Part shown: positions 9,936 through 18,309 of the stretch, piece after piece | How positions within the stretch are numbered: position 1 is the stretch's first letter | Layout: each line of letters opens with the position of its first letter | Source: Parcubacteria group bacterium GW2011_GWC1_45_14 | Lineage (GTDB): Bacteria > Patescibacteriota > Minisyncoccia > Moranbacterales > GWC2-37-73 | NCBI GenBank assembly: GCA_001001345.1 | Contig: LCKI01000004.1 | Coordinates: 1 to 46,983, forward strand | DNA: 46,983 bases | Reading direction: 5' to 3' | Position numbers and translations under genes: made by a program | Notes under the pieces: model-generated | Seen by the model: only the letters and a program-made list of their open reading frames with translations | Told to the model about the DNA's origin: nothing | Database searches by the model: none

Positions 9936-11143
9936 CTATATCTTCAACATCTTCTCCAATTCCTTCGCGTTCTTGTGCGGACCGATGACAGCCAGGTTCA
10001 ATTTGGAATCATGGAAAACATCCCTCGCGACCCTCAAAATGTCCTCGGTCGTTATCTTGTCGATTTTTTCAAATATGTCTTCCAGCGTCATTATCTTTTC
10101 TTTGCTAACTTCCTGTTCGACGAAAAACATCGCAACCTCGTCCGATGCCTCGAATCCCATCACGCTCTTTCCCTTGATATAATCCTTGGCTTTTTGAAGT
10201 TCTTTTTCCCCCACTTTTTCCGTGGCGATTTTCCCGTATTGTTCCAGGATCAATCCTGATACATATCGGCGCTGGTGCGGACGTAATAGGCAAGCCCCCT
10301 TCTTTCACGGACCTCGATGAAAAGACGACTGCTCATGTTAGCCCCCAGGATGGTCGCCAAAAGTCCCAAGGCGAAACGGTCCGGATGGCTTTGATGATAG
10401 GCCCTGGTCCCCACGATTAACTGGGTCTGGTCGGTCTTTTTGTACTTAATTTTAAGCTGGGGTTTTTTCTGAGCTTCCTTCACTGTCTTTAGGGCCGGCT
10501 TTTTCCCATCCCGCATTCCGTCGAAATATTCCTTGACCTTGGTGATGACCTTTTCTTCGTTCATCTTTCCAGCCACACACACCACGGTGTCGCTGGCCAA
10601 ATAAAACTTGTCCATGAACTTCACGAAGTCCTTTCTCGAAAAAGCGGCTACGGTTTTTTTGTATCCAGTAATCTCCCTACCCAACGTAGTTTTTTCATAT
10701 AGGAGGTTTTCAAACTCATCCCCGATCGTCCGCATTGGCATATCCTCATACATACTGATCTCCTGGATTATAGTGCCTTTTTCCCTTTCGATTTCTTCCT
10801 TGTCCAATTTCGAATTCAAATACATATCCGAAACCACGTCCAGAGCTTTTTCGAAATGCTTGGCATCCACCTTGGCGTAATACCCAGTTTTGTCTTTGCC
10901 CGTAAAAGCGTTGAATTCTCCTCCGATGGAATCCAGTTCTTCGGAAATCACGAGCGTGTTCGGTCTTTTCTCCGTACCCTTGAAAAGCATATGTTCGATG
11001 AAATGGGAAAGTCCCGCTTCCCTTTCGCTTTCATATCTGGAACCCACTCCCACCATGACGGTGACGGTGACGGTCTTGGTTCCCTTCATAGGAATGGTCA
11101 TGATTCGAAGGCCGTTTTTTAACGTCGTTTTCTTGTAACTCAT
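9936..11143 (-). pseudogene. M16 (insulinase-like) zinc peptidase split into two ORFs (10250..11143 and 9936..10253)
   Basis: 5' ORF has HFIEHMLFKGT; it ends ...RERRGLAYYVRTSADMYQD*, and the 3' ORF begins LILEQYGKIATEKVGEKELQKAKDYIKG; together they cover one peptidase with a short missing segment and a frame change. Confidence 0.7.
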
Positions 11144-11268
11144 ATCTGATTTTCTAAAATTATTTTCTTATTATCAAATGAAGCGAGGGAAATGGAGACT
11201 TGTTTTCATTTCCCTGCCTACCGGCAGGTAGCCGAGCGAGTGCGGATGACAAATTAGCCAATACCGAT

Positions 11269-12234
11269 TTATTTATTCCTGCTGATGCGGATAAGTCCAG
11301 AGCATGGCACTATTTCGATCCCTTTTTTCTCGAGCTCGTCCAGGAAAAGGTTCATACCGATGGAGTCCGAAGATATGTGCCCGGCGATCACCACATTGAT
11401 ATTGGCCTTTTCAGCCTCCTGCTTATACTCCTCTTTCTGATGCATCGAGATTATCGTCCCGATTCCGGCCTGCGCCATCTTTTCATACATTTCTTTGCTC
11501 CCCGATGTGCCGCCAGTAATTTCAGTAAAGACTATTCTGCCCGTCCTGTTTTCCTCGGAACCTACGAAAATCGCAGGACCCGCTCCCATTTTGGCAGCCT
11601 CTTTATATTCGGGGATTTCCAGAAGAGACTTGATTATGTCGCCAACGTATTCCGGCTTGTCATCATTGATTTTCTTTTCCACGAATCTGGCCACCAAATT
11701 ATCCGCAGGCGTATGCACGTTCAAAAAATTCATCCCTAAGATCCTGGCTGAATCCACAACTTTATAGTGATTTTCCGGACTCAATCCCCTGTTGACCTCG
11801 CCGATCCTTTTTTTCATCAAAGCTTCGGCGACGTTGACAGGCACGCCGACCTGCGACAAGATATCCACCTGCAAATCCATTACTTCTCCCAAATCAGCCA
11901 GCGCTTTACCATCAGGATGATGCCCGATAACGGCATCGATGGGATTCTTCGGGTTATGGTTAGAATGATACCTGGCGATCATCATCTCCGCGCTGTCGAT
12001 ATCGACTCCGGCCAGCACTTTTTTGATTTCCTTGGATCCCCCATCGAAGTGGATCCTGCTGTCCATATACGGATTTTCCAGTCTTTCCGTATCGAAAATT
12101 TCCTTTTCCTCTTTGGAAAGTTTTTCATATTTTTCCTTTATCCTCTCAAGCTTCTTTTCGATCTGCTCTTTAGATCTGAAATCGGATTCCTTTCCCATTT
12201 TTATCGCTAATTCGAAAATCTCCAGTGTTGTCAT
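11269..12234 (-). CDS. NIF3-like (NGG1p-interacting factor 3) protein
   Basis: 321 aa; DAVIGHHPDGKALADL..., NFLNVHTPADNL, GIGTIISMHQKEE, INVVIAGHISSDSIG. Confidence 0.7.
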   Translation of the reverse strand: MTTLEIFELAIKMGKESDFRSKEQIEKKLERIKEKYEKLSKEEKEIFDTERLENPYMDSRIHFDGGSKEIKKVLAGVDIDSAEMMIARYHSNHNPKNPIDAVIGHHPDGKALADLGEVMDLQVDILSQVGVPVNVAEALMKKRIGEVNRGLSPENHYKVVDSARILGMNFLNVHTPADNLVARFVEKKINDDKPEYVGDIIKSLLEIPEYKEAAKMGAGPAIFVGSEENRTGRIVFTEITGGTSGSKEMYEKMAQAGIGTIISMHQKEEYKQEAEKANINVVIAGHISSDSIGMNLFLDELEKKGIEIVPCSGLIRISRNK

Positions 12235-12248
12235 ATTTTTGTCTCGAT

Positions 12249-12380
12249 TAGGACTTACGCGCTTTTTTTCTTAAAATTTCTGACAAATATTGTTTTTTGC
12301 GCACTGCCGGCCGACCCGAGAGGGAAAGGCAAGCAAAAAAAGAATATTTGTCAGAAATTTAATCAAACGCGCAACTTCTA
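12249..12380. mobile_element. MITE-like element with imperfect terminal inverted repeats, copy 1
   Basis: TA|GGACTTACGCGC...TTTTTTGCGCACTGCCGGCCGACCCGAGAGGGAAAGGCAAGCAAAAAA...GCGCAACTTC|TA; near-identical core in the second copy at 27447-27580. Confidence 0.7.
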
Positions 12381-12418
12381 TCAAATTATTAATATATTCC
12401 CATTATAACACCGTACTC

Positions 12419-13717
12419 TCAATTAACCACTTTTCTCAAAAGAGACATCGGTTCGAGAACCTCCTTGTTTTTTTTGCCTAGTTTACCGAGCCGCAATCGG
12501 AAAAGTTTCTGTTGTCCTCCATGGGCGGAAGCGATTTCTTTCCCGTCTTCATCGAGAATCTTCTCGATGGAAATTTTCAATATGCCCTTTCTGCCGATTA
12601 CTTCCAAAGAATCCGATGGGTAAATCGCGTTGTGTACCCCGATAAGGATACTATCGTTTTCCACTCCTTTTATTTCCCCCACGAACTGGAAGTCGGCTTT
12701 CACATGCGACTGGGAAAAATTGTGCTCCGGTTCATTGCCAAGTAGGAATCCTTCCGTATACCCCCTATTCACCAGCGAGTCCAGTTCTTTTAATTCTTTT
12801 TTAACCACCTTGGCTATTTCTTTTTTTGGAAGATTTTTCCCGACCGCATCCAAAACGGATCGGTATGCCCTCACGACCGACGCCACATAAAAAACGCTTT
12901 TGTTTCTGCCCTCGATTTTGAAAGACATCACGCCTGCTTCGCGAAGTTCGCCCAAGTGATTGAGCAGGTTCAAATCCTTGCTGTTGAAAAAATATGTCCC
13001 ATGATCATCCTCTTCCAATTCTATTTCGTGTTCACCCCTTACGTCTTCCAATGACATGGTCAGCACTTCCTTGCTTTGTTTTTCGGATTTCTTATATCCC
13101 CACCTGCAAGGCTGGGAACAATCCCCCAGATTCGCGCTCTTGCCGCTCATCCACTTCGAAAGGATGCATCGCCCGGAATAACTCATACACATAGCTCCGT
13201 GCACGAAATACTCCAATTCCAATTTCGGAACCTTCCGGTGGATTTCCTTGATATCCTCAAGCGTGACCTCGCGGGCCAACACCACCCTCTTCACGCCAAG
13301 ATCATACCAGAACTTGGCGGAGCGCCAATTCGTGGTGTTAGCTTGGGTGCTAAGATGGATGTCGACTCCGGGAAGGTGCTTTTTCACCAGACTCAAAATC
13401 CCCAAATCGGAAACGATCACGCCGTCCACTCCGATCTTTTTCAGGAATTTCAGATGCTTTTCTATTTTGGCGAGATGGTAATTATGGGCGTAGATATTAA
13501 GCGTCACGAAAATCTTTTTTCCTCTTTCGTGCACATAAGCCGCAGCCTCCTTGAAATCCGCTTCGGAAAAAGCGTTCACGCGGGCGCGCATGGAAACATC
13601 CGGGATCCCGCAATATACCGCATCCGCCCCGTAATGGATGGCATATTTCAACTTTTCCAAACTTCCCGCCGGCGCGAGGAGCTCAATATCATTTTTTGTC
13701 TTTTTCATAGTTTTCAT
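12419..13717 (-). CDS. U32 family peptidase (YegQ/RlhA/TrhP-like)
   Basis: 432 aa; LLAPAGSLEKLKYAIHYGADAVYCG, ELEYFVHGAMCMSYSGRCILSKWMSGKSANLGDCSQPCRW. Confidence 0.92.
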   Translation of the reverse strand: MKTMKKTKNDIELLAPAGSLEKLKYAIHYGADAVYCGIPDVSMRARVNAFSEADFKEAAAYVHERGKKIFVTLNIYAHNYHLAKIEKHLKFLKKIGVDGVIVSDLGILSLVKKHLPGVDIHLSTQANTTNWRSAKFWYDLGVKRVVLAREVTLEDIKEIHRKVPKLELEYFVHGAMCMSYSGRCILSKWMSGKSANLGDCSQPCRWGYKKSEKQSKEVLTMSLEDVRGEHEIELEEDDHGTYFFNSKDLNLLNHLGELREAGVMSFKIEGRNKSVFYVASVVRAYRSVLDAVGKNLPKKEIAKVVKKELKELDSLVNRGYTEGFLLGNEPEHNFSQSHVKADFQFVGEIKGVENDSILIGVHNAIYPSDSLEVIGRKGILKISIEKILDEDGKEIASAHGGQQKLFRLRLGKLGKKNKEVLEPMSLLRKVVN

Positions 13718-13832
13718 ATCTTATAATCTCTTCCACTTATTTTTCGGGGCTTTGGCGGACAGGCTGAATTTAAAATCGCACTAACTTGCCGTATGCTCCA
13801 ATATACCCTGTCGGGAGTCTCAGGTCAACAAA

Positions 13833-13859
13833 AAAATGCCCCTTGCGGAGCATTTCGTT
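13833..13859 (-). terminator. Intrinsic terminator downstream of the response regulator
   Basis: aatgctcc-gcaa-ggggcatt followed by a T-run on the minus strand. Confidence 0.65.
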
Positions 13860-13866
13860 TCAGGCT

Positions 13867-14271
13867 TTATATGATTTTTTTCGCAGGCGGGGCGATGATC
13901 TTATGGATGATCTCGACCAGTTCGGAAGGGGTGTGGTGGGATTTTACGAAGTATTCATTGGCACCCAGACCCAAGGCTTCCCTTTTATCGTCCGCGTTGT
14001 CCAAATTCGTGGAGACGATTATCGGAATATTCCTAAATTTTTCGTCCTTTTTAATCTTTTCCAATGTCTCAAAGCCGTCCATTACCGGCATTACTATGTC
14101 CAAAAGGATAAGATCGACGACACCTCCTTTTTTCTCCAACCATTCGAAGGCCTCACTTCCATTCTTAGCCTGAAGAACGGTATATCCTTTTCCCGTGAGG
14201 GCCACAAAATACATCTCCCTTATGTCCGCCTCGTCTTCAGCGATGAGGACGACTTGCTTGTCATTTTCCAT
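13867..14271 (-). CDS. Single-domain response regulator (receiver domain)
   Basis: KQVVLIAEDEADIREMYFVAL...DLILLDIVMPVMDGFE...STNLDNADDKREALGLGANEYFVKS; start placed at internal Met of ORF 13867..14307. Confidence 0.88.
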   Translation of the reverse strand: MENDKQVVLIAEDEADIREMYFVALTGKGYTVLQAKNGSEAFEWLEKKGGVVDLILLDIVMPVMDGFETLEKIKKDEKFRNIPIIVSTNLDNADDKREALGLGANEYFVKSHHTPSELVEIIHKIIAPPAKKII

Positions 14272-14478
14272 TTTTATTTTTTCCGCGAATTGCGAAAGTG
14301 CTCGCATTTTTCACGGCGTATCATTATTTTTAAGTCTCTCCTGATTCACTCAGTACACATCAATTTTAACAACATTTTTCAGGAAACGCAATAAGTGGGC
14401 CAGCGGACCGCCCCTTGAATTTTTAGAAAAAAGCTGCTATCATTTATCTTTCCCATGTTTATGTGATAAAATCGAGTT

Positions 14479-14925
14479 ATGGCAACTATAGCGATCAATA
14501 AAAGAGCGACTTTCGATTACGAAATCTTGGAAAAATACGAGGCTGGCTTGATGCTGACCGGAGCAGAGGTTAAATCTATAAAAACAGGAAGAATAAGCCT
14601 TAAGGAGAGCTTTGTGACCATCAAGGGGAGCGAGCTGTATCTCACCAATGCCAATATCCCGAAATATTCCTTCGCTGGGGAGCTCCAATCATACGAGCCA
14701 ACCCGACCCAGGAAGCTGCTCGTTAGAAAATCTGAAATCAAGTCTTTAATAGGAAAAGCGCGCACTCAAGGCTTGACATTGATACCTCTTCGTGTGTATA
14801 CTAAGAAGCGACTTATAAAGTTGGAATTCGCTCTGGCGCAAGGAAAAAAAGCCTTTGATAAGCGCTCAGATATAGCGAAAAGGGATGCCAAGAGAAAAAT
14901 AGAAAGGGCGCTCAAAAAAAGGTAG
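14479..14925 (+). CDS. smpB: SsrA-binding protein SmpB
   Basis: 148 aa; YEILEKYEAGLMLTGAEVKSIKTGRISLKESFV, KRSDIAKRDAKRKIERALKKR. Confidence 0.96.
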   Translation: MATIAINKRATFDYEILEKYEAGLMLTGAEVKSIKTGRISLKESFVTIKGSELYLTNANIPKYSFAGELQSYEPTRPRKLLVRKSEIKSLIGKARTQGLTLIPLRVYTKKRLIKLEFALAQGKKAFDKRSDIAKRDAKRKIERALKKR

Positions 14926-15019
14926 GTCCGGAAGGAAACTGCCAAAATTTACGTATTATAAAGACAGTATGGAATTGACGCTCCCCGCCCGAAACCCTTC
15001 ATGACAAGCGTTGCGGGCG

Positions 15020-15420
15020 GGGGTTGTCTAGTTTCGACAGGTTGCTCATTGAAAAATTCGCAAGCCGATCATTATGGTTACATCGTAAAACCATCCATAA
15101 AGATACATAACTGCAAACATCGTATCAAAAGTAAAAGGAGCGTTTGCGCAAGCATTCTCAACTTCTTTTGCGCCAGTTTTGGCCTAAATCGCCGAAGCCA
15201 TTAGACTGCCGACTTCCTATAGGCAGAGCCTAGTGTCAATCATAGGAATCGCACGAATCGTTTTCCCTGCATGATCCGTGTCAAATTGCGCCAGGGACAG
15301 CTCGCTAAGGTTTTGTCAGTTTTACACTTATCGGGTCTGCAAAAAACAAACCGACTACGCTTGTAGAGAATTTTTTTGTGACATCTCTGGACATGGGTGC
15401 AATTCCCATCAACTCCACCG
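15020..15420 (+). ncRNA. ssrA: Transfer-messenger RNA (tmRNA)
   Basis: 5' GGGGTTGTCTAGTTTCGACAGG, 3' GGACATGGGTGCAATTCCCATCAACTCCACC; acceptor GGGGTTG/CAACTCC; tag ORF present; adjacent to smpB. Confidence 0.93.
15113..15187 (+). other. tmRNA proteolysis tag reading frame ANIVSKVKGAFAQAFSTSFAPVLA-stop
   Basis: GCA AAC ATC GTA ... GTT TTG GCC TAA inside the tmRNA. Confidence 0.75.
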
Positions 15421-15600
15421 CGTAAAATCATGAGCTTTGCGAATGATTTGTAGCGCCCCGTGATGATTGCCCTGCAATCATTTTACGGGGCACAACATAA
15501 AATAAATGTGTCGCTCATGATCACGCGGCACAGCATTTTTATAAAAATAACTCCGACCTGCTTTCTTAATCAAACGGAGAAGGCAGCGAGGCACAAAGCC

Positions 15601-16161
15601 ATAAGAAAGAGATTCAGATTCAAACCGAAGCCGACGGCGGCTGCCCAGCAGTTCCGCACGAACGAATCCATTAGGATTCCCAAGGTCATGGTCATCGACG
15701 AAAACGGGGTGCAACTCGGAGAGATGTACACGTCCGAAGCGCTTAGCATGGCCAGGGAACGAGAACTGGATTTGGTGGAGGTTTCGCCGAAAGCCCAGCC
15801 TCCCGTCTGTCGCATAATGGATTATGGAAAACAGCAGTATAAGCAATCCAAGCAGCAGCGACTCGCCAAGGCCAAGCAGAAGACCGTTGAAACCAAGGGC
15901 GTGCGAATGGGACTGAGAACCGACGCGCACGATCTGGACAACAAGAAAAACCAGATTGAAAAATTCCTCAGGAAAGGCAACAAGGTGAAGATAGACATCA
16001 TACTGAAAGGGAGGGAAAAAGCCCACCAGGACCTGGCCAGGGATAATATGAAAAAATTCCTGACACTGATAGAGACACCCTACAAGATCGAAGAAGACAT
16101 CAAGCGATTTCCTGGAGGATTCAATGTGATAATCGCCCCAATCCAGGAAACACAGGAATAA
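15601..16161 (+). CDS. infC: Translation initiation factor IF-3 (probable non-ATG start; enclosing ORF 15460..16161)
   Basis: RTNESIRIPKVMVIDENGVQLGEM..., LVEVSPKAQPPVCRIMDYGK, FPGGFNVIIAP. Confidence 0.92.
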   Translation: MRKRFRFKPKPTAAAQQFRTNESIRIPKVMVIDENGVQLGEMYTSEALSMARERELDLVEVSPKAQPPVCRIMDYGKQQYKQSKQQRLAKAKQKTVETKGVRMGLRTDAHDLDNKKNQIEKFLRKGNKVKIDIILKGREKAHQDLARDNMKKFLTLIETPYKIEEDIKRFPGGFNVIIAPIQETQE

Positions 16162-16192
16162 AAACATTTTCATAATTTATAACTCAAACAGT

Positions 16193-16399
16193 ATGCCGAA
16201 GATGAAGACTAAGAAGTCAGTTTCAAAAAAATTCAAGATAACGAAAAACAAGAAGGTCCTGCGAAGGTCGACCGGACAGAACCATTACAACTCGAAAGAG
16301 AGCGGAGACGTGACCAGATCGAAAAAGAAGGACCAGAGGCTTTTCAAGGGAGACGAGAAGAATGTCATCAAGGCCCTGCCCTACCAGATAAACAAGTAA
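16193..16399 (+). CDS. rpmI: 50S ribosomal protein L35 (bL35)
   Basis: MPKMKTKKSVSKKFKITKNKKVLRRSTGQNHYNSKES. Confidence 0.93.
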   Translation: MPKMKTKKSVSKKFKITKNKKVLRRSTGQNHYNSKESGDVTRSKKKDQRLFKGDEKNVIKALPYQINK

Positions 16400-16474
16400 T
16401 TTCAATAAATTTAAACAGGTAAATTGCAGGCAGCATATTCCTCGACAATTTAAACGGTTTAAGGATTCAATATT

Positions 16475-16819
16475 ATGGCGAGAGTGAAAAGAGGCGTGAT
16501 GGCCTCCAAGAGAAGAAAGAACGTTTTAAAAATGGCAAAAGGATTCAAATGGAGAAGGAAGTCCACTTTCCGAGCAGCCAAGGAAGCCCTCCTCAAAGCT
16601 GGAAAATACGCCCACAGAGACAGGAGAGCCAAGAAGAGAACGAACAGGAGGCTTTGGATTATCAGACTCAACAATGCCGTGAGACTGCTTGATCTGACTT
16701 ACAGCAAATTCATCAATATACTTAAGGACAAAAAGATCGAAATCGACAGAAAAGTGCTTTCCCAGATGGCCGCTGAAAATCCTGAAGTATTCCAGAAATT
16801 GGTAGAGAAGGTCAAATAA
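16475..16819 (+). CDS. rplT: 50S ribosomal protein L20 (bL20)
   Basis: MARVKRGVMASKRRKNVLKMAKGFKWRRKSTFRAAKEALLKAGKYAHRDRRAKKRTNRRLWI. Confidence 0.97.
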   Translation: MARVKRGVMASKRRKNVLKMAKGFKWRRKSTFRAAKEALLKAGKYAHRDRRAKKRTNRRLWIIRLNNAVRLLDLTYSKFINILKDKKIEIDRKVLSQMAAENPEVFQKLVEKVK

Positions 16820-16837
16820 AAAAACTTTCTTTCCTTG

Positions 16838-16866
16838 AAAAAATCCCGCTGCTTGGCGGGATTTTT
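16838..16866 (+). terminator. Intrinsic terminator of the infC-rpmI-rplT operon
   Basis: aaaaatcccgc-tgctt-ggcgggattttt. Confidence 0.75.
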
Positions 16867-16897
16867 GTTATGACCAAAAAATGATATGTGCGCGGAA

Positions 16898-17305
16898 TCA
16901 GATATGCGTTCCTAGTTTTTTCCTTTTTCCGTGCTCGACGGCCCAGAATATTCCCGTCCCAAGAAGTATTCCAAGGAGGTCTATCAATATATCACTCACC
17001 TTCCCGCTCCGGCCGAAGACGAAAAGTTGGTGAACCTCATCAGAAACCGCATATATGAAAGACGCGAAAATAGCCCAGTAATAACAATGATTGTCCTCAT
17101 CCTTGTGGTATATCCAAAAAACCCTTGTCCAAAGGATCGCCAATACCGCGTATTCGAAAATATGCGCGGCTTTTCTTTCCAGAAAAAACCAGAGGTCGTA
17201 CCCCGCCTCCCCGCTTCCCGGCATGGCTGATAAGGAGAAAATCGTGAGACTCCAGATAAGGAGCGGCAAGAAATAAAAAAATATCTTGTTAACCAGCAGT
17301 AACAT
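16898..17305 (-). CDS. VanZ family protein
   Basis: 135 aa; FLERKAAHIFEYAVLAILWTR...SFIYAVSDEVHQLFVFGRSGKVSDILIDLLGILLGT. Confidence 0.88.
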   Translation of the reverse strand: MLLLVNKIFFYFLPLLIWSLTIFSLSAMPGSGEAGYDLWFFLERKAAHIFEYAVLAILWTRVFWIYHKDEDNHCYYWAIFASFIYAVSDEVHQLFVFGRSGKVSDILIDLLGILLGTGIFWAVEHGKRKKLGTHI

Positions 17306-17306
17306 A

Positions 17307-17411
17307 TCATTTTTTCCTGTTAACGAATTCCCTCGTCAATCTGGAAAAAGCCACGAAGGGCAACCAGATCCATAAGGTTTTTTTGAGAAATTTTTCAATT
17401 ATATCATTCAT
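17307..17411 (-). CDS. Possible 34-aa small protein just upstream of VanZ
   Basis: MNDIIEKFLKKTLWIWLPFVAFSRLTREFVNRKK-stop read on the minus strand. Confidence 0.35.
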   Translation of the reverse strand: MNDIIEKFLKKTLWIWLPFVAFSRLTREFVNRKK

Positions 17412-17494
17412 AATTTTTTCCGCTTATATAAATTGCTTTTTAATATTACGCCAGATGCAGGTTTACGCAATGGATCGTCGCACCTTCGTGCTCC

Positions 17495-17547
17495 TTGAAA
17501 CCTCGCGGTTTCAATACTTCCACCACGGGAAAACTCCCGTTTTCCCG
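17495..17547. repeat. Twin-hairpin repeat, copy B
   Basis: TTGAAACC-tcgc-GGTTTCAA (17495-17514), 11-nt spacer, CGGGAAAAC-tccc-GTTTTCCCG (17526-17547). Confidence 0.75.
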
Positions 17548-17565
17548 ACCCCTTTCCCATCAAAG

Positions 17566-18276
17566 CTACAGTGGGACGCTGCACATTGATACCTCATACA
17601 CCACGTCTTTTTTCTCCACCACTATCCTCCATCCTTTTTTCTGAGCGACTTCCTTGAGATTCTCATTGGGATTGAAAGCTATCGGATATTCCACCAGATC
17701 CAGGAAGCTGGCATCCGATTCCGTGTCGCCTATTCCATATGAACCCTCCAGCGTCAAGTTGTTTTCCTTCGCGTATCTTTTCACAACGTCGCCTTTGTTC
17801 TTAATAGGCTCGGCCTCATATCCCCCGGTGTACACATCCCCGTTCGTTTCATAAATGCTCCCAAAAACTTTGTCGAAATTCAAATGTTTCTTGTTGTACT
17901 CCTCGACGATTTCAATAGGGGAACCGGAAATGGCAATAATGTGATATCCCTCCCTTTTAAGTTTCCTGATCAGGTCCTCCGCGAAAATATAAGTCCTGTC
18001 CTTATGGAACGATATGACCATCTCGCTGGCCCTGACAACGTCCTCCCTTTTGCATCCCTTGATATGCTTTTCAAAGAGATCCACCAATCCGAGCCTGTAC
18101 GATTCATATGTCCCCTTGTGCTCGAGCCAATTGGTATAGAGAAGCACTATCTGATCCCTGACTTTTCTTGGAAATACGTTTATCCAGGAGAGTTCATTGA
18201 TGAGTTCGAAATGCAAATTCTTACGGAATATCGTCCCGTCTATATCAAAAACCGCCAGTTTTTTTTGTTCAGTCAT
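17566..18276 (-). CDS. HAD superfamily hydrolase (HAD-IB/phosphoserine phosphatase-like)
   Basis: 236 aa; KLAVFDIDGTIFR, IIAISGSPIEIV, YGIGDTESDASFLDLVEYPIAFNPN. Confidence 0.9.
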   Translation of the reverse strand: MTEQKKLAVFDIDGTIFRKNLHFELINELSWINVFPRKVRDQIVLLYTNWLEHKGTYESYRLGLVDLFEKHIKGCKREDVVRASEMVISFHKDRTYIFAEDLIRKLKREGYHIIAISGSPIEIVEEYNKKHLNFDKVFGSIYETNGDVYTGGYEAEPIKNKGDVVKRYAKENNLTLEGSYGIGDTESDASFLDLVEYPIAFNPNENLKEVAQKKGWRIVVEKKDVVYEVSMCSVPL

Positions 18277-18309
18277 GATGCTCCTTTTTATTTACTTCTT
18301 ATATTGGCA

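Noticed and set aside
12290-12481. ORF MFFAHCRPTREGKASKK… and similar translation at 27453..28400
   Set aside because: Shared peptide comes from the MITE-like core repeat; the remainder is antisense or intergenic
15478-16173. 231-aa minus-strand ORF
   Set aside because: Antisense to infC
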